Below, in pieces: positions 1 through 15,213 of a stretch of DNA of 64,000 nucleotides (within the stretch, counting starts at the first letter, position 1; each line of letters starts with the position of its first letter). Origin of the DNA: Rossellomorea marisflavi (GTDB lineage Bacteria > Bacillota > Bacilli > Bacillales > Bacillaceae_B). Both the position numbers and the translations under genes were made by a program. The notes below the pieces were generated by a model, which was not told where the DNA came from, searched no databases, and saw only the letters and a program-made list of their open reading frames with translations. The stretch lies in the NCBI RefSeq assembly GCF_009806575.1, contig NZ_CP047095.1, positions 1,864,001-1,928,000 on the forward strand, given 5' to 3'.

Positions 1-22
1 TTTCAAAAAACAAGGGATTAAG

Positions 23-51
23 TGTCTTTATCACCGGGTTTATGCTAAAAT
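23..51 (+). promoter_or_regulatory. possible promoter for lspA
   Basis: A TAAAAT box at 46-51 is preceded by TGC, giving an extended -10 element. The -35 position (23-28, TGTCTT) is a poor match, so the call rests on the extended -10 alone. It lies about 40 bases before lspA. The gene upstream is outside the window, so read-through from it cannot be judged. Confidence 0.35.
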
Positions 52-91
52 TCAAAGGTAATCATCTCTAATGGATACGGAGGTTGCCTTT

Positions 92-583
92 GTGTATTAT
101 TATCTTCTCGCTTTAGTGGTCATCGGGATCGATCAGTTTACCAAATGGCTGGTTGTACGAAATATGACGCAAGGTGAAAGCATCACGGTCATCCCTGATG
201 TATTTTATATCACTTCGCACAGAAATCCGGGCGCGGCGTGGGGGATCCTGCCAGGTCAGATGTGGTTCTTCTACGTCATCACCATTGCCGTGATCGTCGG
301 GATCGTGTATTACATGCAAAAGCATGCGAAAGGCCATTCACTCTTCAGCACAAGTCTTGCATTCATGCTCGGCGGCGCCATCGGGAACTTCATCGACCGG
401 GTGACGAGGCAGGAAGTGGTGGATTTCCTTAATACATATATTTTCACTTACGATTTCCCGATATTCAATATTGCCGATGCATCGCTCACGATAGGTGTAA
501 TTTTATTGCTCCTGCATATGTTCATGGATGAAAGAAAAGCAAAGAAGGAGAACAAACATGGAAGTCATTCAACACAGCATTGA
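92..583 (+). CDS. lspA: lipoprotein signal peptidase (signal peptidase II)
   Basis: This is the membrane aspartic protease that cleaves the signal peptide of diacylglyceryl-modified prolipoproteins. The 163-residue product has four hydrophobic segments and the family motifs around residues 46-51 ([11 protein letters not shown], conserved Asn) and near residues 95-125 ([10 protein letters not shown] and the second catalytic Asp in [11 protein letters not shown]). I prefer the GTG at 92 over the ATG at 71: a GGAGG at 77-81 sits at good spacing before the GTG, and the sequence from there ([10 protein letters not shown]) lines up with the usual LspA N-terminus. The 3' end overlaps the next gene by 26 bases, so the two are probably co-translated. 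Confidence 0.96.
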   Translation: MYYYLLALVVIGIDQFTKWLVVRNMTQGESITVIPDVFYITSHRNPGAAWGILPGQMWFFYVITIAVIVGIVYYMQKHAKGHSLFSTSLAFMLGGAIGNFIDRVTRQEVVDFLNTYIFTYDFPIFNIADASLTIGVILLLLHMFMDERKAKKENKHGSHSTQH

Positions 584-1469
584 TCAAAATAACCAAGGAG
601 AGCGTATCGACAAGGTTGTCAGCTCCCTGAATAAAGACTGGTCCCGGTCCCTTGTGCAATTATGGATCAAGGAAGGGCATGTGAAGGTGAACGGGGAAGT
701 GGTGAAAGCCAACTTCAAATGCCCTCTCGATGCTTCGATCGAAATCGCGATCCCTGACCCAGAAGAGCTGGATGTCGAGGCAGAGGATCTCAATCTCGAT
801 ATCGCATACGAAGATCAGGATGTCATCGTCGTCAACAAACCGAAAGGCATGGTCGTCCATCCGGCACCCGGACATTCTTCAGGGACCATGGTGAACGGTC
901 TGATGCACCACTGCAAAGATCTTTCCGGCATCAACGGTGTCATGCGCCCCGGTATTGTACACCGGATTGACAAAGATACGTCCGGTTTATTGATGGTTGC
1001 AAAAAACGACAAGGCCCACGAGCATCTTGTCAATCAGCTTGTGGAGAAGACCGTCACACGTAAATATACCGCCATCGTTCATGGGAACATCCCACATGAG
1101 TACGGTACGATCGATGCGCCGATCGGAAGGGATCCTAAAGATCGTCAAAGCATGACCGTCGTGGACAATGGCAAAAATGCCGTCACGCATTTCAGGGTGC
1201 TCGATCGGTACGAAGATTTCACCCTCGTGGAATGTGAACTTGAGACTGGCCGGACCCATCAAATCCGTGTTCATATGAAATACATCGGATATCCTCTTGC
1301 TGGAGACCCGAAATACGGTCCGAGGAAGACGCTGCCACTCAACGGACAGGCCCTTCATGCTGGAACACTTGGATTCGTGCATCCGCGTACAGGCGAATAC
1401 ATGGAATTCCACGCAGATCTTCCGGAAGAATTCACCAAGCTCATTGCACGCCTTGAAAATAGTCATTGA
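558..1469 (+). CDS. RluD-family 23S rRNA pseudouridine synthase (YlyB type)
   Basis: The 303-residue protein has an N-terminal S4 RNA-binding domain (about residues 15-75) followed by the pseudouridine synthase domain. The catalytic-Asp motif [11 protein letters not shown] is present near residue 137, and [10 protein letters not shown] near residue 236 is the second family signature. Substrate uridines in large-subunit rRNA are inferred from the family and not shown by sequence. ATG 558 is chosen because AAGGAG lies six to seven bases upstream and the protein then begins at the S4 domain without a charged leader. It follows lspA as in B. subtilis (lspA-ylyB). The pyr promoter overlaps its stop codon. 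Confidence 0.94.
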   Translation: MEVIQHSIDQNNQGERIDKVVSSLNKDWSRSLVQLWIKEGHVKVNGEVVKANFKCPLDASIEIAIPDPEELDVEAEDLNLDIAYEDQDVIVVNKPKGMVVHPAPGHSSGTMVNGLMHHCKDLSGINGVMRPGIVHRIDKDTSGLLMVAKNDKAHEHLVNQLVEKTVTRKYTAIVHGNIPHEYGTIDAPIGRDPKDRQSMTVVDNGKNAVTHFRVLDRYEDFTLVECELETGRTHQIRVHMKYIGYPLAGDPKYGPRKTLPLNGQALHAGTLGFVHPRTGEYMEFHADLPEEFTKLIARLENSH

Positions 1470-1494
1470 CAAATGGGCAGGGAACCTGTAAGAT
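1466..1494 (+). promoter_or_regulatory. sigma-A promoter of the pyr operon
   Basis: TTGACA at 1466-1471 is a perfect -35 element, followed after 17 bases by TAAGAT at 1489-1494. The -35 box overlaps the stop codon of the pseudouridine synthase gene. Transcription would start near 1500, just before the first PyrR-dependent attenuator. Confidence 0.75.
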
Positions 1495-1511
1495 GAATGT
1501 AATTGAATACG

Positions 1512-2193
<682 letters not shown>

Positions 2194-2195
2194 GT

Positions 2196-2298
2196 ATCCT
2201 TTTAAGAGTGGTCCAGTGAGGCTGACAAAGGATGGTGGGGAAGGCGTAAGGCCGTCTCCTGCCCTCTTTGTGCCCTCTTGGATAAGAGGGCTTTTTTA
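2196..2298 (+). promoter_or_regulatory. PyrR-dependent attenuator 2 (pyrR-pyrP)
   Basis: A PyrR-binding hairpin spans 2196-2233: ATCCTTT pairs with AAAGGAT and the loop holds GGTCCAGTGAGGCT, an almost perfect PyrR site. An intrinsic terminator follows at 2272-2298: GCCCTCTT pairs with AAGAGGGC and is followed by six T. The order (binding loop, antiterminator space, terminator) is that of the B. subtilis pyrR-pyrP region. Confidence 0.9.
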
Positions 2299-2323
2299 AT
2301 AGGTGAAACAAGGAGGAAATACT

Positions 2324-3649
2324 ATGACCAACAAACAAGATATCGTACTTGATGTACATGAAGTCCCACCAGCAAGAAAATGGCTCACCCTGAGCCTTCA
2401 GCATCTGTTCGCCATGTTCGGCGCCACGGTCCTCGTACCGTTTCTCGTCGATCTGAGCCCGGGGGTTGCCCTCGTGTCGAGCGGCCTTGGGACGCTTGCA
2501 TACATCATCATCACGAGGGGTCAGATCCCGGCCTACCTTGGATCATCCTTTGCATTTATCGCCCCGATCATTGCCGCCAAGCAATTCGGAGGCCCCGGTG
2601 CAGCCATGATGGGGAGCTTCATGGCCGGAATCGTGTACGGCCTTGTCGCCCTCCTGATCTCGAAGCTCGGAGTGAAATGGCTGTCCACGATCCTTCCGCC
2701 GGTTGTGGTTGGACCGGTGATCATGGTCATCGGACTGGGTCTTGCAGGAACGGCCGTCAACATGGCCATGTATGCCGATCCTTATGCAGATACCCTCGTC
2801 TATAGCAGCAAGCATATCCTTGTGGCGCTCGCCACCTTGCTCATCACGATCATCTGCTCGGTCTACTTCAAGGGCTTCCTCGGGATGGTCCCGATCCTTG
2901 CTGGTATAACAGGCGGCTATATCATTGCCATATTCGCCGGGCTCGTCGATTTTCAACCGGTTCTTGACGCGCCACTATTCAAAATGCCCGACTTCTTCAT
3001 TCCATTCGTCGACTACACACCTTCCTTCTCCTGGTCCATCATGTCGATCATGGTACCTGTCGCCGTCGTGACGATGGCAGAGCACACCGGTCACCAGATG
3101 GTCCTAAGCAAAGTTGTCGGAAGGAACTTCATCGAAAAACCGGGCTTGCATAAATCCATCCTCGGCGACGGGGCGGCGACAGTCATCGCTTCCATCATCG
3201 GAGGTCCGCCAGTTACCACATACGGTGAAAACATCGGTGTCCTCGCCATCACGAAGGTATACAGCGTCTATGTAATCGGAGGGACAGCCGTACTGGCAGT
3301 CGTGTTCGGATTCATCGGGAAAATCACGGCCCTCATCAGTTCGATCCCGACGGCAGTCATGGGAGGGGTATCCATCCTTCTCTTCGGAATCATCGCATCG
3401 AGCGGTCTCAGGATGCTCATTGACTACAAGGTGGACCTTGGGAAGAACCGCAACCTTATCATCTCATCTGTCATCCTTGTCATCGGTGTCGGAGGCGCCT
3501 ATGTGGAACTGGGAGAAAACGTGTCACTGTCTGGCATGGCCCTCGCAGCGATCATCGGTGTCGTACTGAATCTTGTCCTTCCGGGACGGGAAGAAACATC
3601 AGGAAATCTATTCGAAGAACAAAAACAAGCAAATGACGAAGTAGCATAG
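2324..3649 (+). CDS. pyrP: uracil permease
   Basis: This is a nucleobase:cation symporter of the NCS2 (xanthine/uracil permease) family that imports uracil across the cell membrane. The 441-residue protein is very hydrophobic with about twelve to fourteen membrane segments, and holds the NCS2 signature region around residues 245-300 (MAEHTGHQ, then GDGAATVIASIIGGPPVTTYGEN). AGGAGG at 2311-2316 lies seven bases before the ATG at 2324; a GTG at 2303 in frame lacks such a site. It lies between two PyrR attenuators, so uptake falls when UMP is plentiful. Confidence 0.95.
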   Translation: MTNKQDIVLDVHEVPPARKWLTLSLQHLFAMFGATVLVPFLVDLSPGVALVSSGLGTLAYIIITRGQIPAYLGSSFAFIAPIIAAKQFGGPGAAMMGSFMAGIVYGLVALLISKLGVKWLSTILPPVVVGPVIMVIGLGLAGTAVNMAMYADPYADTLVYSSKHILVALATLLITIICSVYFKGFLGMVPILAGITGGYIIAIFAGLVDFQPVLDAPLFKMPDFFIPFVDYTPSFSWSIMSIMVPVAVVTMAEHTGHQMVLSKVVGRNFIEKPGLHKSILGDGAATVIASIIGGPPVTTYGENIGVLAITKVYSVYVIGGTAVLAVVFGFIGKITALISSIPTAVMGGVSILLFGIIASSGLRMLIDYKVDLGKNRNLIISSVILVIGVGGAYVELGENVSLSGMALAAIIGVVLNLVLPGREETSGNLFEEQKQANDEVA

Positions 3650-3651
3650 AA

Positions 3652-3761
3652 CACCTTTTAACAATGGTCCAGAGAGTCCATAAGGGTGATGCTGTAAAGG
3701 GACGAGTCTGTTCTTTACGGCTGAAAAACACCCTGAGCATAAGGCACAGGGTGTTTTTTTA
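3652..3761 (+). promoter_or_regulatory. PyrR-dependent attenuator 3 (pyrP-pyrB)
   Basis: CACCTTT (3652-3658) pairs with AAGGGTG (3682-3688) to form the third PyrR-binding hairpin, with TGGTCCAGAGAGTCCA in its upper part. The terminator AACACCCTG / CAGGGTGTT at 3727-3755 is followed by a T run. It controls entry into the biosynthetic genes pyrB to pyrE. Confidence 0.88.
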
Positions 3762-3791
3762 TACAAATAAGACAGAAGGGCGGCGTGTACG

Positions 3792-5959
<2,168 letters not shown>

Positions 5960-5960
<1 letters not shown>

Positions 5961-7051
5961 TGAATAGACAGCTCATTCTGGAAGACGGAACGATTTTTAT
6001 CGGTGAAGGATTCGGTGCAGACAGCGAGGTCATAGGGGAAGTCGTATTCAACACAAGCATGACAGGGTACCAGGAAATCTTGTCCGATCCCTCTTACTGC
6101 GGCCAGTTCGTCACCATGACCTATCCACTGATCGGAAACTACGGGGTGAATCGTGACGATTTCGAATCGATCTCTCCTGCAGTCAAGGCATTCATTGTAC
6201 GGGAATCGGCAGACTTTGCCTCCAACTGGCGCAATGAGTCCACACTTGATGAGCTGCTCAGGGTCAAGGGGATCCCTGGTATCGCCGGTGTCGATACAAG
6301 AAAGCTGACCCGTCTCATAAGGAAATCAGGATCGATGAAAGGCATCCTCTGCAGTGCGGAAGAAGATCCGGCCCTAATGATTGACAGGTTGAACGCATCC
6401 GCCCTTAGGACCGATCAAGTTGCGCAGGTTTCCACGAAGACCGCGTATGCCAGTCCTGGTAGGGGATTCAGGGTCGTCTTGATGGACTTTGGAATGAAGC
6501 ACGGAATCCTTCGGGAGCTTAACAAACGGAATTGCGATGTCATCGTCGTCCCTCATGATACCTCTTCAGAAGAGATCCGGAGACTCCAGCCCGATGGCAT
6601 CATGCTGTCGAATGGACCGGGAGACCCGAAGGACGTACCGGAAGCCATCCAGACGATCAAAGACCTCCTCGGTGAGATCCCACTGTTCGGGATCTGCCTC
6701 GGTCACCAGCTATTCGCCCTCGCCTGTGGGGCCGATTCATTCAAGATGAAGTTCGGACACAGGGGCGGAAATCATCCTGTTCAGGATGTGTTGACGAAGA
6801 AGGTGGCCCTGACTTCCCAGAACCACGGGTATGCGGTGGATGAAGCTTCCCTTGACGATACCGATCTCGAGGTTACCCATATCGCCATCAATGACGGGAC
6901 GATCGAAGGGTTGAAGCATAAGGAATATCCTGCCTTCACGGTTCAATACCACCCTGAGGCATCTCCGGGACCTGAAGATTCCAATTACTTGTTCGATGAT
7001 TTCTTGACACTCATGAATGAAGAGAAAAGGAAGGAGATTCAACATGCCTAA
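5960..7051 (+). CDS. pyrAA: carbamoyl phosphate synthase, small (glutaminase) subunit, pyrimidine-specific
   Basis: It releases ammonia from glutamine and passes it to the large subunit. The 363-residue protein has the N-terminal CPSase small-chain domain and a C-terminal class I glutamine amidotransferase: [11 protein letters not shown], the nucleophile Cys246 in GICLGHQ, and the His/Glu pair in [16 protein letters not shown] 5960 overlaps the pyrC stop (TAATG) and is preceded by GGAGG; an upstream in-frame ATG at 5888 lies inside pyrC and adds nothing conserved. Membership in the pyr operon marks this as the pyrimidine copy, as distinct from an arginine-pathway paralogue. Confidence 0.97.
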
Positions 7052-10000
7052 ACGTACAGACATTAAAAGCATCCTTGTAATCGGGAGTGGCCCGATCATC
7101 ATCGGCCAGGCAGCAGAATTCGACTATGCGGGGACACAGGCCTGCATCGCCCTGAAAGAGGAAGGATACAGGGTCATCCTGGTGAACTCGAATCCAGCCA
7201 CCATCATGACCGATGCCGAAATGGCCGATAAGGTATACATCGAACCCCTGACCCTTGAATTCGTATCCCGCATCATCCGTAAAGAGCGGCCGGATGCCCT
7301 CCTTCCGACCCTCGGAGGGCAAACGGGTCTCAATCTTGCCGTCGAACTCCATCAATCAGGCGTACTGGAAGAGTGCGGAGTGGAGATTCTCGGTACGAAG
7401 CTTTCGGCCATCGAACAGGCAGAAGATCGTGATCTGTTCCGTAAACTGATGAATGAGCTTTCGGAACCGGTACCTCAAAGCGAAATCATCCATACGGTGT
7501 CAGAGGCATACACATTCGTCGAGGAGGTAGGCTTCCCGGTCATCGTACGCCCTGCATACACCCTTGGTGGAACAGGAGGCGGGATCTGCCACAACGAAGA
7601 AGAACTGAATGAAATCGTCAGCTCCGGGTTGAAATACAGCCCCGTCACCCAGTGCCTTCTGGAAAAAAGCATCGCCGGCTTCAAGGAGGTCGAATATGAA
7701 GTGATGCGGGATGCGTCAGACAATGCCATCGTGGTTTGTAATATGGAAAACATCGATCCGGTTGGGATCCATACAGGGGATTCCATCGTCGTGGCCCCGA
7801 GCCAGACGCTTAGCGACAGGGAATATCAGATGCTCAGGAATACCAGCCTGAAGATCATCCGTGCCCTGGGGATCGAAGGGGGCTGCAATGTGCAGCTGGC
7901 GCTCGATCCGGACAGCTTCCAGTATTACATCATCGAGGTCAACCCGCGTGTAAGCAGGTCCTCGGCTCTTGCTTCGAAGGCGACGGGCTATCCGATCGCG
8001 AAGCTTGCCGCGAAGATCGCTGTGGGCTTGACCCTGGATGAAATGATGAATCCCGTGACAGGGAAGACCTACGCGGCATTCGAACCGGCCCTTGATTATG
8101 TGGTCACGAAGATCCCGAGATGGCCTTTCGATAAGTTCGAATCGGCCAAACGGAATCTGGGCACCCAGATGAAGGCTACGGGGGAAGTGATGGCCATCGG
8201 AAGGACCTTGGAGGAGTCGCTGCTGAAAGCGATCAGGTCCCTTGAGAGCAATACGTACCATCTCGGATTGGATGAATTGAACGCCAAGGAACCGGAATGG
8301 ATCGAGAAACGGATCCGCAAAGCAGGGGATGAGAGACTGTTCTTCATCGGTGAAGCGCTCCGACGAGGCATCACGATCGAGACGATTCATGACTGGAGCA
8401 AGATCGACCTATTCTTCCTGAATAAAATGGACCGGATCATCCGCTTCGAAGAACAACTGCGAAACCACCCATTCGATCACGCGATTGCGTACAAAGCAAA
8501 ACGCATGGGCTTCTCGGATATCGCCATTGCCTCCCTCTGGTCTGTGAAGGAGAGGGAAGTGTATGAGTGGAGGAAGCAGGAGGAACTGACACCGGTTTAC
8601 AAAATGGTGGATACCTGTGCTGCGGAATTTGAATCTGAAACGCCTTACTTCTACGGAACATATGAGGATGAAAATGAATCGGAAGTAACAGAGCGCGAGA
8701 GCATCATCGTCCTTGGTTCCGGACCGATTCGGATCGGTCAGGGGGTCGAATTCGACTATGCCACCGTCCACTCCGTCTGGGCCATCAAGGAAGCGGGTTA
8801 CGAAGCGATCATCGTCAATAACAATCCCGAAACGGTTTCCACTGACTTCTCCATTTCGGATAAATTATACTTCGAACCGTTGACGGTGGAAGATGTGATG
8901 CACATCATCGACCATGAAAAGCCGAAAGGGGTCGTCGTACAGTTCGGGGGCCAAACCGCCATCAATCTGGCAGATGAACTTGTGAATCGCGGTGTGCGCA
9001 TCCTCGGCACGTCACTGGAAGACCTGGATCGGGCGGAAAACAGGGATAAGTTCGAGCACACCCTGCAGGAACTCGGTATTCCACAGCCTGAGGGCAAGAC
9101 AGCCGTATCGGTGGAAGGGGCTATCGCCATTGCCGAATCGATCGGTTATCCCGTGCTCGTCAGACCATCGTATGTTCTTGGCGGAAGAGCCATGGAAATC
9201 GTGTATCGAGAAGAGGAGCTCCTCCACTACATGGAAAATGCCGTGAAAGTGAACCCGCAGCATCCCGTCCTTATCGACCGCTACTTGATCGGAAAGGAAA
9301 TCGAAGTGGATGCCGTCTGTGACGGGGAAGATGTAATCATCCCTGGGATCATGGAGCATATCGAGCGGGCAGGGGTCCACTCCGGGGATTCCATCGCCGT
9401 CTACCCGCCACAGCAGCTGACTGAAGAGCAAAAAAGCACGATTGTAGATTATACAACAAGGCTCGCCAAAGGATTGAATATCGTCGGCCTTTTGAACATC
9501 CAATATGTCATTTCAAAAGGCGAAGTCTACGTACTGGAAGTGAATCCACGCTCAAGCCGGACGGTTCCGTTCATTTCAAAGATCACCAACGTGCCGATGG
9601 CGAACGTTGCCACCAAGGCGATCCTCGGCATCTCCCTGCGTGAACTGGGATATGAGCCGGGGCTCGTGGAAGAAGCGGAAGGCGTGTATGTCAAAGTGCC
9701 GGTATTCTCTTTCGCCAAATTGAGAAGGGTGGACATCACGCTTGGACCTGAAATGAAATCCACCGGTGAAGTCATGGGGAAAGATCAGACCCTGGAGAAA
9801 GCACTGTACAAAGGCATGGTGGCAGCCGGCATGCAGATGAAAGACCACGGTTCGGTTCTCATGACAGTAGCAGACAAGGACAAGGAAGAAGCGGCAAGCC
9901 TTGCAAGAAGGTTCGTAAGCATCGGGTACCAGATCCTTGCCACGAAAGGAACGGCATCGTACCTTGCCTCTCAAGGCATCCAGGTCCGTGAAGTGGATAA

Positions 10001-10249
10001 GATCGGTTCCACCGGACCGACTCTTCTCGACATCATCCAAAGCGGGGAAACGCAGCTCGTCATCAATACGCTGACCAAAGGAAAGCAGCCGGCACGTGAC
10101 GGCTTCCGGATCCGAAGGGAGTCGGTGGAGAACGGCATCCCGTGCCTGACCTCCCTGGATACAGCCCAAGCTATACTGAGAGTCTACGAATCTATGACAT
10201 TCTCTGCGGAGGCGATAGCTGCGAAACCATCAAGAAAGGCGGTCCATTC

Positions 10250-10253
<4 letters not shown>
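7044..10253 (+). CDS. pyrAB: carbamoyl phosphate synthase, large subunit, pyrimidine-specific
   Basis: The 1069-residue enzyme makes carbamoyl phosphate from bicarbonate, ammonia and two ATP. Its two homologous halves are visible: [18 protein letters not shown] near residue 13 and [18 protein letters not shown] near residue 558, each followed by an ATP-grasp fold ([13 protein letters not shown] and [13 protein letters not shown]). The C-terminal MGS-like domain, where UMP or PRPP usually act, covers about residues 930-1060. ATG 7044 has AAGGAG upstream and overlaps pyrAA by eight bases. Confidence 0.97.
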
Positions 10254-12626
<2,373 letters not shown>

Positions 12627-12646
<20 letters not shown>

Positions 12647-13259
12647 GGAACTTTTGAACATCAAGGCGGTATTCTTGAACCCTGGTGAGCCCTTCACATG
12701 GTCTTCCGGGATCAAATCACCAATCTATTGCGATAACCGATTGACTTTATCCTATCCTGCCGTGAGAAAGCAGATTGCAGATGGGCTTGTCTCCATGATC
12801 CGCGAACATTTCCCAGAAGTCGATGTCATCGCAGGAACGGCAACCGCGGGGATCCCTCATGCGGCGTGGGTATCAGAGCGCATGGATCTCCCTATGTGCT
12901 ATGTCAGGTCCAAGGCAAAGGGACACGGAAAAGGGAACCAGATCGAAGGAAAGATCCTTCCCGGGCAAAAAGTGGTAGTCATAGAAGATCTCATCTCAAC
13001 AGGTGGCAGCTGCATCACGGCGGTCGAGGCCCTGAGAGAGTCGGAGTGTGAAGTTTTGGGGGTTGCCGCCATCTTTACATACGAGCTTCAAAAAGGGGCG
13101 GATGCCCTCCGTGAACACGGGATCGAGGCCTTTTCCCTCTCCAACTATTCAAGTCTTCTGGAAGCAGCTGAGGAAGAGGGACTCATCTCGGGTGCTGATC
13201 TCGTTGAATTGAAAGAATGGAGCCGGGATCCCGAGGGTTGGAAGAAGCAGGTGAATTGA
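12627..13259 (+). CDS. pyrE: orotate phosphoribosyltransferase
   Basis: It transfers phosphoribose from PRPP to orotate, giving OMP for PyrF. The 210-residue product has the PRPP loop [14 protein letters not shown] around residues 113-126 and the flexible-loop lysines in [12 protein letters not shown]. It is the last gene of the pyr operon and is followed by a strong terminator. Confidence 0.97.
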
Positions 13260-13271
13260 TATAAACACATG

Positions 13272-13308
13272 AAAAAACGCCGAAATCAAAATGATTTCGG
13301 CGTTTTTT
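13272..13308 (+). terminator. bidirectional terminator between pyrE and rqcH
   Basis: An A-rich stem (AACGCCGAAATCA) pairs with TGATTTCGGCGTT around an AAA loop, with a T run on the + strand and an A run on the other side. It can end both the pyr operon and the convergent rqcH transcript, which stops at 13320. Confidence 0.9.
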
Positions 13309-13319
13309 AGGTGTGTGAT

Positions 13320-15026
13320 TCAACGATCTTTCATGGCCCTGACCTGGTCAAGATCAGGTGTGACATAGACGGTCTGCTGATTTTCATAGATAACGAATCC
13401 CGGTTTGGCGCCGCGGGGTTTCTTAACCTGTCGTACTTCCGTGTAATCGACTGGGACCGATCCCGACTCCCTTGCTTTGCTGAAGTAAGCAGCAAGATTG
13501 GCTGCCTCAAGGATGGTTTCATCTGAAGGGGAAGCACCCCGGATGACGACATGAGAACCAGGTATATCCTTCGTATGGAGCCAGATATCACTCTTCGCCG
13601 CCACTTTATTGGTCAGATAATCATTCTGTTTATTATTCTTCCCGACGAGGATTTTCGTACCGTCGGTCGCTGTATAGGATTCGAGCACCAGCTTTTCATT
13701 TGCCTTTTTCTTTTTCTGGTTCTTCCGGACGCGCAGGTATCCCTCTTCCTCCAGCTCTTCCCGGATTCCTTCAATGTCCTTTGTGGAGGCGGATTCGAGC
13801 TGCTGAAGGAGCTGCTCGAAGTAAGCGAGCTCATCGGTTGCTTTTTCGATCTGTTCCTGTACCACCTGAACAGCGTGCTTCGCTTTTTGATAGCGGGAGA
13901 AATAGCCCTGGGCATTTTCAGAGGGTGATTTTTGAGGATTCAGAGGGATCGTCACCGATCCGCCTTCTTCGTCGTAATAGTTCACCACGGATACTTCTTC
14001 CATCCCTCTCTGTACCGCGTAGAGATTGGAGGTGAGCAGTTCTCCGAGGAGCTGGTAACGATCGGCATCCTTCGCCTCTTGAAGGGTACGCTCGAGCTTG
14101 ACGATCTTATTCTCGTTTTTATCGCGCTCGTTCCGGATGAAACGCTCAAGGTCATTGCCCTGTTGCTTCACCCGGTCCCTTGATGCTTTTTGATAGAAGA
14201 AGCGATCGAGAAGTCCACTAAGGGTGGTGAAGGAATGACGCTCTCCTTCGACGTGGTCCAGCGGGCACCAGTAGAATGTTTCCTTGTCTCCCGAAATCAG
14301 GGTAGGGGACGTCCGGTGTTCCCGAAGGTCCGCCATGAAGTGCAGGAATGAATCGGCAATGGCAGCCTGTGTCCCCAGGCCGGCGCGGTGGACGATTTCC
14401 TTGGCGGCGAGTGGTGATACACCTGAGAAGGATCCCACGATCTGCTTGTCCAATTTACCGGAATTGAAATCGAGGGACCGCAGGACATCTTCCCCTGCAG
14501 CATCCAGGGGGTTTAGCTTATCCTGGCTTGGTGGGAAGATGTATTCATTCCCGGGGAGCACGGTCCTGTGGGAATTCATGCTCGGTGACAAGTGCTTGAT
14601 GCTGTCAAGGATCATATTGCGCCCCTTGTCGACCAGGATGATGTTACTGTGCCTTCCCATCACTTCGATGATCAGTTGTTTGTAGGAGACATCCCCGATG
14701 TCATTCCGTCCCTTTACCTCCAGGATGATCATCCGATCGAGGCCGATCTGGTGGATGTCTTCGATCATATAGCCTTCAAGATGCTTCCGGAGGAGCATGC
14801 AGAACATCGGTGGTACGGGGGGATTTTCGTATTCCTCTCCTGTCAGCTGTACCCTGGCATAGCTTGGGTGGGCGGATAGGAGAAGTTTATGATTCTTCCC
14901 GTTGGCCCGGATGACCATGATGATTTCATTTTTATAAGGCTGATGTATTTTATTGATTCTGCCGTGAAGGAGGGCTTCTTTCAGCTCTTCAGTCATGGCT
15001 TTTGTAAATAGTCCATCGAATGACAT
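13320..15026 (-). CDS. rqcH: ribosome quality control protein RqcH (NFACT family; fibronectin-binding-like)
   Basis: RqcH binds stalled 50S subunits and adds C-terminal alanine tails to the nascent chain. The 568-residue product has an N-terminal NFACT-N domain, a long coiled coil (about residues 270-430) and a C-terminal NFACT-R domain ([15 protein letters not shown], then [18 protein letters not shown]). Asp97 and Arg98, needed for tRNA-Ala use in B. subtilis RqcH, fall at exactly those numbers when translation starts at 15026; the upstream ATG at 15035 directly abuts the ribosome binding site and is rejected. Older names are YloA and FbpA. Confidence 0.95.
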   Translation of the reverse strand: MSFDGLFTKAMTEELKEALLHGRINKIHQPYKNEIIMVIRANGKNHKLLLSAHPSYARVQLTGEEYENPPVPPMFCMLLRKHLEGYMIEDIHQIGLDRMIILEVKGRNDIGDVSYKQLIIEVMGRHSNIILVDKGRNMILDSIKHLSPSMNSHRTVLPGNEYIFPPSQDKLNPLDAAGEDVLRSLDFNSGKLDKQIVGSFSGVSPLAAKEIVHRAGLGTQAAIADSFLHFMADLREHRTSPTLISGDKETFYWCPLDHVEGERHSFTTLSGLLDRFFYQKASRDRVKQQGNDLERFIRNERDKNENKIVKLERTLQEAKDADRYQLLGELLTSNLYAVQRGMEEVSVVNYYDEEGGSVTIPLNPQKSPSENAQGYFSRYQKAKHAVQVVQEQIEKATDELAYFEQLLQQLESASTKDIEGIREELEEEGYLRVRKNQKKKKANEKLVLESYTATDGTKILVGKNNKQNDYLTNKVAAKSDIWLHTKDIPGSHVVIRGASPSDETILEAANLAAYFSKARESGSVPVDYTEVRQVKKPRGAKPGFVIYENQQTVYVTPDLDQVRAMKDR

Positions 15027-15061
15027 GCAAAACATCCTCTTCTTTTTTACTCATTCATTTG

Positions 15062-15090
15062 ATTGTAGCGCGTCCTGCCTCCATTTACAA
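15062..15090 (-). promoter_or_regulatory. promoter for rqcH
   Basis: On the - strand, TTGTAA (15085-15090) is followed after 17 bases by TACAAT (15062-15067). The distance to the rqcH start codon is about 35 bases, which is suitable for a short leader. Confidence 0.5.
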
Positions 15091-15213
15091 AACAAAGGAA
15101 CGGACGACGAATTAAACCTCCTTAAATCATATCATTTTTCAGGACGAGTCTGAATAAGAATGCTAAGAGAAGGACAACTTTTCGTATTTGTAGGAGGAGA
15201 GTGAGATGGGTGC